A stretch of 59,442 nucleotides of DNA from Bacillus sp. SM2101 (GTDB lineage: Bacteria; Bacillota; Bacilli; Bacillales; SM2101). This document shows, piece after piece, positions 53,569 to 59,442 of this stretch. Both the position numbers and the translations under genes were made by a program. The notes beneath the pieces are model-generated. The model was not told the origin of the DNA. It saw only the letters and a program-made list of their open reading frames with translations, and made no database searches. The stretch is taken from NCBI RefSeq assembly GCF_018588585.1, contig NZ_JAEUFG010000025.1:1-59442 (forward strand), read 5' to 3'. Numbering within the stretch: position 1 is the first letter of the stretch; each line of letters starts with the position of its first letter.

Positions 53569-54108
53569 GTGTTATTTCAAAACAACAAGTTAAAAGTTCG
53601 TCAACTAGAATTAAAAGATAATATATTATTAGCTAAATGGCTTTCTAACCCTATCGTTCTCAAATATTATGAAGGCAGAGATAACCCATTTAATGTTGAA
53701 AAAGTAAATATGGAGTTTTATAACAGACTGAACGGTGTAACAGGTTGTATCGTTGAGTATGAAGGAGTTGAGATTGGCTACATACAATTTTATGAATTAG
53801 ATGATGCAACAAGAAAAGCTTACGATTATGTAGAAATTCGTGAACGTATTTACGGTATCGATCAGTTTATTGGAGAAGTAGAATATTGGAATAAAGGTAT
53901 TGGTACGCTTCTCGTACGGTCTATGGTGAAGTTTTTATGTGAAAAAAAGCAAGCAGATAGAGTAGTAATGGATCCTCAAACGTGGAATGACAGAGCCATT
54001 CGCTGTTATGAAAAGTGTGGTTTTAACAAAGTGAAAATGTTACCTAAACATGAATTCCATGAAGGCGAGCATCGAGACTGCTGGCTAATTGAATATAAGC
54101 ATGATTAA
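53569..54108 (+). CDS. GNAT acetyltransferase, aminoglycoside 6'-N-acetyltransferase-like
   Basis: A 179-residue protein: KLKVRQLELKDNILLAKWLS, VEYEGVEIGYIQFYEL, YGIDQFIGEVEYWNKGIGTL (acetyl-CoA motif) and DPQTWNDRAIRCYEKCGFNK. The GIDQFIGE-YWNKGIGT arrangement is shared with AAC(6')-type enzymes, but many chromosomal members do not confer resistance, so the substrate is open. GTG 53569 follows GGAGGAG. Confidence 0.82.
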   Translation: MLFQNNKLKVRQLELKDNILLAKWLSNPIVLKYYEGRDNPFNVEKVNMEFYNRLNGVTGCIVEYEGVEIGYIQFYELDDATRKAYDYVEIRERIYGIDQFIGEVEYWNKGIGTLLVRSMVKFLCEKKQADRVVMDPQTWNDRAIRCYEKCGFNKVKMLPKHEFHEGEHRDCWLIEYKHD

Positions 54109-54116
54109 TATTAGTA

Positions 54117-54309
54117 GGCTCTTTTCATTAACTGTAGTGCTATTTTTAGTAAAGGCTCATTTCATAGACTCTGTTGCTATTGTTATCGAATGAGTACCAT
54201 AAAAAGTGGTTTTACATGTCAATCATCGTTGTACAGAAGAAAAGATGAATGCTAGAGTATGTGTGTTTATATCTAATGAGGAAATACCACAATCAATGTG
54301 AAAACAGCC
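54117..54309 (-). repeat. MITE-like element with an internal second terminus
   Basis: Runs GGCTCTTTTCATTAACTG (54117) to AATCAATGTGAAAACAGCC (54309). A second left end, GGCTCATTTCATAGACTCTG, begins at 54154. The outer flanks TATTAGTA (54109-54116) and TATTATTA (54310-54317) agree at 7 of 8 bases, so the duplicated end is inside one insertion. It sits directly after the GNAT stop codon. Confidence 0.85.
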
Positions 54310-54317
54310 TATTATTA

Positions 54318-54533
54318 AGGGACTTTTATGTGTTTTCAGTGTCATTATAATGACTCAATTAAAAACAGCGAAGGGTAGTTAAATAAGATTGTCATCTTAT
54401 AGATGGAAGTGAAGATGTTTCAAAATCTAAAGGTGGGGGTTTTTGTAGCATCTGGGAGAAAAAGAGTATAACATGTTAGACGAATAATATGGCAATAGAA
54501 TTTAATAAATGCGATCGCAAACGGAGGAATGAC
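54318..54533. other. Intergenic before the SemiSWEET gene
   Basis: No feature is recognised; a promoter presumably lies here. Confidence 0.35.
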
Positions 54534-54803
54534 ATGTCTATTACTTATCTAGGTATTTTAGCAGGTATATTAACGAGTTGTGCATTTATTCCACAGGCTA
54601 TTAAAGTATTGGTAACAAATAGAACACAAGATATATCAATTTTAATGTACAGCTCTTTTACTTTGGGAGTGTTTATTTGGGCAATATATGGTTTCATCAT
54701 AGGAGATTTAGCAATTATATTAACAAACATTGTCACGTTCATTCCAGCTGTACTCATTTTAGTACTTACGGTTAAGAATAACCGTAAGAAAACTAGCAAT
54801 TAA
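54534..54803 (+). CDS. SemiSWEET-type sugar transporter (PQ-loop family)
   Basis: An 89-residue protein with three membrane helices in the SemiSWEET arrangement: ITYLGILAGILTSCAFIPQA (with the PQ motif), SILMYSSFTLGVFIWAIYGF and ILTNIVTFIPAVLILVLT with the conserved Asn. It functions as a dimer, usually moving sugars across the membrane; the sugar is unknown. GGAGG precedes ATG 54534. The 3' end contains a perfect hairpin (CTTACGGTTA, TAACCGTAAG at 54765-54788). Confidence 0.9.
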   Translation: MSITYLGILAGILTSCAFIPQAIKVLVTNRTQDISILMYSSFTLGVFIWAIYGFIIGDLAIILTNIVTFIPAVLILVLTVKNNRKKTSN

Positions 54804-54852
54804 TTGTAAATAATAGTGCGGTTATTTTTTATCCCAAGATGATTTTGCTGAG

Positions 54853-54881
54853 TAGCAGCAAAGTTTACGAAAAAAGCCAAA
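54853..54881 (+). repeat. Right end of a MITE-like copy
   Basis: TAGCAGCAAAGTTTACGAAA followed by AAAGCC is the family right end; no left end is present nearby. It lies directly before the aldolase ribosome binding site. Confidence 0.6.
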
Positions 54882-54906
54882 AAAAATAAAGATGGGAGCA
54901 GTTGTA

Positions 54907-56004
54907 ATGAGTGAAATGAACCCTTTACTGGAAGCTTATAACGAAACAACATATCAAATAGCAGGTCATAGCAAAAGAGATATCCGAGTTTTAAAGGAAT
55001 CTTTTAAAGATATTGCCGAAGGGCTTGAGAGTGATATTTATGGTAAGGGTAAAATAATTGAAAATTTCGAAGTGAAAATGGCAAAGTTTTTAGGGAAAGA
55101 ATCAGCTGTGTTTTTTCCAAGTGGAACGATGGCACAGCAGATCGCATTAAGAATATGGTGTGATCATAAAGGGCTAAAAAAAGTTGGTTATCATCCATTA
55201 TGTCATTTAGAAATTCATGAAGAGGATGGGTTGAAAGAATTACACCATATTGAACCAGTGTTATTAGCGGATAAAGATAGACTCATTACTTTGGAGGATA
55301 TTGTAAGTATTGATGAGGATGTGGCTTGCGTATTATTAGAGCTACCTCAACGTGAGATTGGGGGGCAATTGCCAGATTATAAAACACTAAAATCTATTTC
55401 TCTATACTGTAGAGATAAGGGGATTAAGCTACATTTGGACGGAGCTAGATTATTTGAAATTCTTCCGTACTACGAGAAGACTGCAGCTGAAGTTTGTAGC
55501 CTTTTTGATAGTGTTTATGTGTCTCTTTATAAAGGGATTGGTGGGATTGCTGGAGCGATTCTTGCTGGTGATAACAAATTTACTGATGATTCGAAAGTCT
55601 GGAAAAGACGTCACGGTGGTGACTTAATTAGCTTATATCCTTATATCATTAGTGCTGATTATTATTTTAATGAACGGATACATAGAATGGGAGAGTATTT
55701 TGATGCCACAAAGAAGCTTGCAGGAATGATTAATGAATGCGACTTTATATCAACTAGACCACTCAATCCGGTTTCTAATATGTTCCATGTGCATGTTGAT
55801 GCGCCAAAAGATGTAATTATACCAATACTAGTCTCAATATATCGTGAGACGCAAGTTGGATTAACGAGCTATGTAAAAGAGTCACTAAACAATACATGTT
55901 ATTTCGAGGTAAGCATTGGAGATAGGTATAACAATATACCAGAAGAGAAGGTGGAAAAAGCATTTCGGATGCTTGATGAACAAAGTCAGACTGTACAAGG
56001 TTAG
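54907..56004 (+). CDS. PLP-dependent threonine aldolase / beta-eliminating lyase family
   Basis: A 365-residue fold-type I enzyme. Motifs: SDIYGKGKIIENFEVKMAKF, FPSGTMAQQIALRIW, KLHLDGARLFEILPYY (PLP Asp), SVYVSLYKGIGGIAGAILAG (PLP Lys) and RRHGGDLISLYP. The family cleaves threonine to glycine and acetaldehyde or acts on beta-hydroxy amino acids; the exact substrate is open. ATG 54907 follows GGGAG; an upstream in-frame ATG at 54892 has no SD. Confidence 0.88.
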   Translation: MSEMNPLLEAYNETTYQIAGHSKRDIRVLKESFKDIAEGLESDIYGKGKIIENFEVKMAKFLGKESAVFFPSGTMAQQIALRIWCDHKGLKKVGYHPLCHLEIHEEDGLKELHHIEPVLLADKDRLITLEDIVSIDEDVACVLLELPQREIGGQLPDYKTLKSISLYCRDKGIKLHLDGARLFEILPYYEKTAAEVCSLFDSVYVSLYKGIGGIAGAILAGDNKFTDDSKVWKRRHGGDLISLYPYIISADYYFNERIHRMGEYFDATKKLAGMINECDFISTRPLNPVSNMFHVHVDAPKDVIIPILVSIYRETQVGLTSYVKESLNNTCYFEVSIGDRYNNIPEEKVEKAFRMLDEQSQTVQG

Positions 56005-56258
56005 AATTAGTAATTGTCTAGTGAGGGAAGACTCACTAGTCATTTACTTAATGCAGGTTATTTAGTTGTGGCTGATGAACGCTTTCGGGATGCTTACATC
56101 TATTGAATGCCGGAAAAAAGTTAGGATGTAAACGCTTCATTCTACAATTGTTTTAAATATCCAATAAATTGTTAAGACTTATGAGCAAATCTATATATAA
56201 AAATAATAGGTAGGAGGTATATACTAGAAGCATAGATTTCTAGGAGTGAGTGATTAAC

Positions 56259-57467
56259 ATGTCTCAGATTATAAATCACCAACGAAAAGCTTCAGAAGTA
56301 AATATTATAAAAAGTTTAGCTTTCTTAGCTGTCGTTTTCCAAAGTTCTTTGATCTTTGCTGTAGATCAAGGAAATATTTCACCAGAAGAGACAGTGATGA
56401 TTGGTATGTTATTTAACTTCGTAAAATTTTCTGCACCTGTCTTTATTTTCGTAACTGGATTTCACTTAATATATCATCATAAACAGCAAGTGAAGTATGC
56501 ATCTTACATTACTCAAAAGTGGTCTGAGTTAATAGTGCCATATTTATTTTGGTCGGCTATATATGTGATTTTATTCACAAACTTTACTAGTACTTCAACT
56601 CTTACATTAAGTGAAATGATAAAATCGATATTTACAGGGTCAGCTGCTCCGCATTTATGGTATGTAGTGATGGTGTTTCAATTTCACCTAGTATTTCCGC
56701 TGCTCTTTGTGATATTTCAATGGCTGGATAAGAAATTCACATCTGCTAAGCTCATTGCTTATACGGTTGGTTGCGTAGCTGTAAGTTATTTATTGCTTAT
56801 GTGGTTGTCATCTCGATTTATATTTAATGGTAATTTGTTAACAGACGTGGCGTGGTTAAAGTATACAGACAGAAGTTTGTTATTCTATTCTTTTTATTTC
56901 TTCCTAGGTGGATTAGTTGCATTAAAACTGACCGCATGGAGAAAATTTGTTTCAAAATATGTAGCATTAAACACTTTTATTTTTTTAGGTTTATTTATTG
57001 TAGTAGGTTATGAATTAGTAGCATTTAATGGTGTTACACAAATAGATTTACAAGCATCAACATATTTAAAGCCATCTATGTTTTTGTATGTCGTTTCTGA
57101 AATTATTTTATTATATGGATTGTCTATGATCATTGTTCAAACGAGAACATTTTTATACAAATTGTTAGCATTTATAGGAAAGTTTACGTATGGTTCGTAT
57201 TTAGCTCATTTGTTTTTCCTTCAACTAGTCGTTACATTTATTGAGAATAATCATATTACAGGCCATTATATTTCTTTAAGTATAGCAATTTTTATTATAA
57301 CAACAGTTTTATCTATAGGATTTTCTTTTATCTTTAGTCACTTGCCATTTGCAACGTCAATTATCGGACCATTTGAAAAGGTGAATTGGAGTTTGCCCGC
57401 ATTAATTGGTCAGCTATTACCGAAAGAAAAAGCTGTTTATAGTAAAAGTCTTAAAGGGCGAGACTAG
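56259..57467 (+). CDS. Acyltransferase-3-like membrane protein lacking the catalytic His
   Basis: A 402-residue protein with ten membrane helices like the acyltransferase 3 family (OafA, YfiQ, IcaC): EVNIIKSLAFLAVVFQSSLI, SAPVFIFVTGFHLIYHHKQQ, YLFWSAIYVILF, PHLWYVVMVFQFHLVFPLLF and later KFTYGSYLAHLFFLQL. The family signature in helix 1 is normally an Arg and a His (as in ...VVLIHS); here the His place is Gln and the Arg place is Ser. It may be inactive as an acyltransferase or use another chemistry. AGGAGTGAG precedes ATG 56259. Confidence 0.8.
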   Translation: MSQIINHQRKASEVNIIKSLAFLAVVFQSSLIFAVDQGNISPEETVMIGMLFNFVKFSAPVFIFVTGFHLIYHHKQQVKYASYITQKWSELIVPYLFWSAIYVILFTNFTSTSTLTLSEMIKSIFTGSAAPHLWYVVMVFQFHLVFPLLFVIFQWLDKKFTSAKLIAYTVGCVAVSYLLLMWLSSRFIFNGNLLTDVAWLKYTDRSLLFYSFYFFLGGLVALKLTAWRKFVSKYVALNTFIFLGLFIVVGYELVAFNGVTQIDLQASTYLKPSMFLYVVSEIILLYGLSMIIVQTRTFLYKLLAFIGKFTYGSYLAHLFFLQLVVTFIENNHITGHYISLSIAIFIITTVLSIGFSFIFSHLPFATSIIGPFEKVNWSLPALIGQLLPKEKAVYSKSLKGRD

Positions 57468-57644
57468 GGGAGAATGCTATTTATTTCATTAATCCTTTAA
57501 TCGGGTTTTATCTAATCAATAAAAAAAAGGGGGGCTCGCATAGAGCTACCCCCAACCTCGATATATTTTCACTTTCTGATTTTTTTTCTATATACATTTA
57601 AGACTAACAGAATCGGATGCAATTTCCCTGTGTTGCACAATTAG
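57468..57644. other. Intergenic with minus-strand terminator
   Basis: Holds the hairpin at 57521-57553; nothing else is recognised. Confidence 0.4.
57521..57553 (-). terminator. Minus-strand terminator
   Basis: GGGGGCTC (about 57530-57537) and GAGCTACCCCC (57543-57553) form a stem; on the minus strand it is followed by TTTTTTTT. It fits a small minus-strand transcript ending here. Confidence 0.6.
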
Positions 57645-57767
57645 CTATCTACCCCTTCCTTTAATTCGAAATTCCAATGCAAACCATTCTGCAAAACGCT
57701 CTCTTTCTTCATAGTTCTTTTTCTTAAAATCATGTGATATATTTTCAACGTGGTGTCCTGTCTCCAT
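57645..57767 (-). CDS. Possible 40-residue protein
   Basis: ATG 57767 with AAAGGTG upstream gives METGHHVENISHDFKKKNYE and ERERFAEWFALEFRIKGRGR, a charged, helical small protein. The frame extends upstream only into the repeat element, so the ATG is the natural start. A minus-strand terminator follows at 57521. The family is unknown. Confidence 0.4.
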   Translation of the reverse strand: METGHHVENISHDFKKKNYEERERFAEWFALEFRIKGRGR

Positions 57768-57788
57768 GGAACAATACACCTTTAAAGT

Positions 57789-57945
57789 GGCTGTTTTCGA
57801 ATTAGTTGTTGCTTTTCGTAACACTAAAGACGAATTTAACAAACGTTCGTGGCATCATTTCTTCGCTAAAGACAAAAAAATTATATCAAACAACCTCAGT
57901 TTCTCAAATGTAAGTGAAAAAACAACAAAGTTTACGAAAAGAGCC
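57789..57945 (+). repeat. MITE-like element copy
   Basis: Runs GGCTGTTTTCGAATTAGTTG to AACAAAGTTTACGAAAAGAGCC. Flanks TTTAAAGT (57781-57788) and TTTAAATA (57946-57953) agree at six positions. It lies 21 bp upstream of the small minus-strand ORF and could carry its promoter. Confidence 0.85.
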
Positions 57946-58073
57946 TTTAAATAAAGGTTAGTAAATTTTTGTTCACTCCAAGCACCATTTCTTAATTTGT
58001 TAGAAAACGCTCGAATTTTAGGCATAAAAAATTCCCTATATTATCATAATCATTTATAAGGGTCTTTTATCTA

Positions 58074-58235
58074 GGCAGTTTTCGCATTGATTGTTGCTTT
58101 TCGTTCAAAGGTATAGTCACGTATACACCCAGCGTTCGTGGCATCTTTTCTACTTATACAATTAGTGAGCTCTCATAAAGCTCGTCATACTGTCGAATCT
58201 TAGTGAAAATAGCAACAAAGTTTACGAAAAGAGCC
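58074..58235 (+). repeat. MITE-like element copy
   Basis: Runs GGCAGTTTTCGCATTGATTG to AACAAAGTTTACGAAAAGAGCC, 162 bp. Flanks TTTATCTA (58066-58073) and TTTATTTA (58236-58243) agree at seven of eight positions. It is nearly identical to the unit at 49875 (GCGTTCGTGG, TCTTTTCTACTTA, GAGCTCTCATAAA). Confidence 0.9.
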
Positions 58236-58329
58236 TTTATTTAAAATATAATTTTAAGTAATTTAAGGATATGTTTTCATGTTGTTAAATTAATGTTAAC
58301 AGACAGGAAAATTTTTAGCTCAAGTTTTG

Positions 58330-58381
58330 TTGACAAATATTTATCCTAATGTTAGGATAAAAATATCCTTAAGTTAGGATA
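58330..58381 (+). promoter_or_regulatory. Promoter with two MarR-type operators
   Basis: TTGACA (58330-58335), 17 bp and TAGGAT (58353-58358) form a good SigA promoter. Two 18-bp inverted repeats, TATCCTAATGTTAGGATA (58342-58359) and TATCCTTAAGTTAGGATA (58364-58381), cover the -10 and the transcription start. The layout is that of a MarR-family repressor site similar to the MhqR box. Confidence 0.75.
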
Positions 58382-58505
58382 AATAATTATAGGATAACTT
58401 ATACATGATTTAACTCGTTATAAAGAGAAAGCAATAAAGGAGTCACATATTCACGTTGTTCTTGTGTTGATTAATTTATCCCAATGATAAAAGGAGATGA
58501 AAATC

Positions 58506-58952
58506 ATGTTTCAAGGAGATGATCAAAGTGAGCTTGATCTAAGGTTGTTTCGCGTTTGGATGAAATCCTTTAATACTGTCTTCAAAAACATTAGCTTAGA
58601 TATAGACAGTTACGGAATTAGTCATGAACAATTTATGATTCTTGAGCTTCTGTATAGTAAAGGTCCACATCCTGTTCAAAAGATTAGCGAAACTTTTTCT
58701 ATTCCAAGTGGGAGTATCACATATGTTGTAGATAAGCTTGAAAAGAAAGACATGGTCAAAAGAGAACCAATTCCTTCAGATAGAAGAGCGTTCAATGTTA
58801 CGCTAACAGAAAAAGGAAAGGAATTATTTGATACGATATTTCCGAAACACGTTGAAACAATTTCTCAAAATCTATCGTTTGTTACGAACGATGAGAAACA
58901 ACAATTAATTGAATTATTAAAGAAAATTGGTTTCGGTGCACAAAAATTATAA
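58506..58952 (+). CDS. MarR-family regulator, MhqR-like
   Basis: A 148-residue winged-helix protein: DSYGISHEQFMILELLYSKG, HPVQKISETFSIPSGSITYV, VDKLEKKDMVKREP and SDRRAFNVTLTEKGKELF. The closest known relative by feel is B. subtilis MhqR, a repressor of quinone-detoxification genes including a DoxX-type protein. It probably represses its own operon through the two boxes upstream. ATG 58506 follows AAAGGAGA; an in-frame ATG at 58497 lies in the SD. Confidence 0.87.
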   Translation: MFQGDDQSELDLRLFRVWMKSFNTVFKNISLDIDSYGISHEQFMILELLYSKGPHPVQKISETFSIPSGSITYVVDKLEKKDMVKREPIPSDRRAFNVTLTEKGKELFDTIFPKHVETISQNLSFVTNDEKQQLIELLKKIGFGAQKL

Positions 58953-58976
58953 AAAACAAAGGGAGAGTGTAAATAT

Positions 58977-59330
58977 ATGAAATGGGTTACTCGTATTATT
59001 CAAGGATTACTTGCAGTTGCATTTATTTTATCAGGTGTAATGAAATTTGTAGGTGGTACAGAACAACTTGAAATGATGGCAGGGGGATTCGGATATGCTG
59101 TTGGGTTTATGTACTTTATAGCCGCTTGTGAAATCTTAGGAGGGATTGGGCTAATTGTTGGATACTGGAAATCAACAATTGCATTACTTGCTTCAACAGG
59201 ATTAGTCATTCTTATGGGAGGGGCTGTATTTTCACACTTAAATGCGGGCCAAGGTATGGGCGCAGCAATGCCTTCTTTAGTTCTCTTTATTTTAGGATTA
59301 GTTGTACTTATCGGTAAGGTGAAAAAATAA
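58977..59330 (+). CDS. DoxX-family membrane protein
   Basis: A 117-residue protein with four membrane helices: WVTRIIQGLLAVAFILSGVM, KFVGGTEQLEMMAGGFGY, FMYFIAACEILGGIGLIVGY and LVILMGGAVFSHLNAGQG. It matches DoxX/MhqP. MhqP-like proteins belong to quinone-stress regulons in B. subtilis. It follows the MarR gene by 24 bp with a GGGAGAG SD, so the two are an operon. Confidence 0.87.
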   Translation: MKWVTRIIQGLLAVAFILSGVMKFVGGTEQLEMMAGGFGYAVGFMYFIAACEILGGIGLIVGYWKSTIALLASTGLVILMGGAVFSHLNAGQGMGAAMPSLVLFILGLVVLIGKVKK

Positions 59331-59341
59331 ATACAATAGAA

Positions 59342-59365
59342 GAGGCTGGGACATAACTAGCCTCA
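59342..59365. repeat. GAGGCTGGGACATAA-type hairpin
   Basis: GAGGCT and AGCCTC flank GGGACATAACT. This short element recurs in intergenic DNA of many Firmicutes, usually next to terminators. Confidence 0.5.
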
Positions 59366-59371
59366 AAAAAT

Positions 59372-59415
59372 AAAAAAGGTGAATTTGAGTGAGCTCAAAT
59401 TCACCTTTTTTCTAT
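59372..59415 (+). terminator. Strong intrinsic terminator of the MarR/DoxX operon
   Basis: AAAAAAGGTGAATTTGAG (59372-59389) pairs perfectly with CTCAAATTCACCTTTTTT (59394-59411). Confidence 0.92.
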
Positions 59416-59442
59416 TTAGAGTGGTAGGGCCTCTATTACCTT

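Noticed and set aside
54765-54788. Terminator in the SemiSWEET gene
   Set aside because: The perfect hairpin is inside the coding sequence and no T-tract follows.
56018-56039. Terminator after the threonine-aldolase-like gene
   Set aside because: CTAGTGAG/CTCACTAG can pair, but no T-tract follows on either strand.
57766-57954. Plus-strand ORF inside a repeat element
   Set aside because: It is composed of the element sequence; other copies do not keep the frame.

Overview
The window is AT-rich DNA from a spore-forming Bacillaceae bacterium; the species cannot be named from the sequence. The reasons are B. subtilis-like gene content (gatCAB, dgkB, rlmCD, ctaB, des, pcp/pxpABC), exosporium-type collagen-like proteins, the remnant of a GerAB-type germination permease, AGGAGG ribosome binding sites with many TTG/GTG starts, and a TxpA/BsrG-type type I toxin. 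No tRNA, rRNA or CRISPR array is visible.

Layout. 1-7 kb: a possible group II intron tail, an XRE regulator carrying thirteen 28-residue repeats, a decayed GNAT gene, a membrane metal-dependent hydrolase, a kinase/cysteine-hydrolase pair and an M1-like peptidase. 7.1-10.4 kb: gatCAB, the amidotransferase that makes Gln-tRNA(Gln). 10.5-34 kb: a patchwork of small enzymes (two DinB proteins, heme O synthase, cupin, GNAT), a MocR-like regulator without the usual PLP lysine, a type I toxin-antitoxin locus, two spore-surface genes, a PadR/HAAS/serine-hydrolase operon, and a pyroglutamate module (pcp, pxpB, pxpA, pxpC) that should convert N-terminal pyroglutamate to glutamate. 34.6-37.2 kb: dgkB and rlmCD, which in B. 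subtilis lie just beyond gatCAB, so about 24 kb of accessory DNA separates two parts of a conserved core neighbourhood. 37-45 kb: a lipoprotein, a 1153-residue glycoside phosphorylase-like protein, a YcdB/YcdC-type protein and several gene remnants. 45-59 kb: GNATs, a membrane XRE regulator, a Nudix enzyme, an MprF synthase-like domain, a phosphatase, the desaturase des, a truncated gerAB gene, a SemiSWEET transporter, a threonine-aldolase-like enzyme, an acyltransferase-3 protein, and a MarR/DoxX operon with two clear operators.

The feature that ties the intergenic DNA together is a family of short (about 120-195 bp) non-coding elements. They have terminal inverted repeats beginning GGCT(G/C)TTTTCG and, at several copies, 7-8 bp direct repeats of target sequence on both sides. 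I count about eighteen units, some in tandem. They look like MITEs mobilised by a transposase that is not in the window, possibly of the ISL3 type. One copy abuts the truncated gerAB gene, and others sit between genes and operators.

The second notable system is the type I toxin-antitoxin locus at 20.83-21.17 kb. Promoters, terminators, the 29-residue toxin and mutually exclusive RNA pairings can all be read from the sequence.
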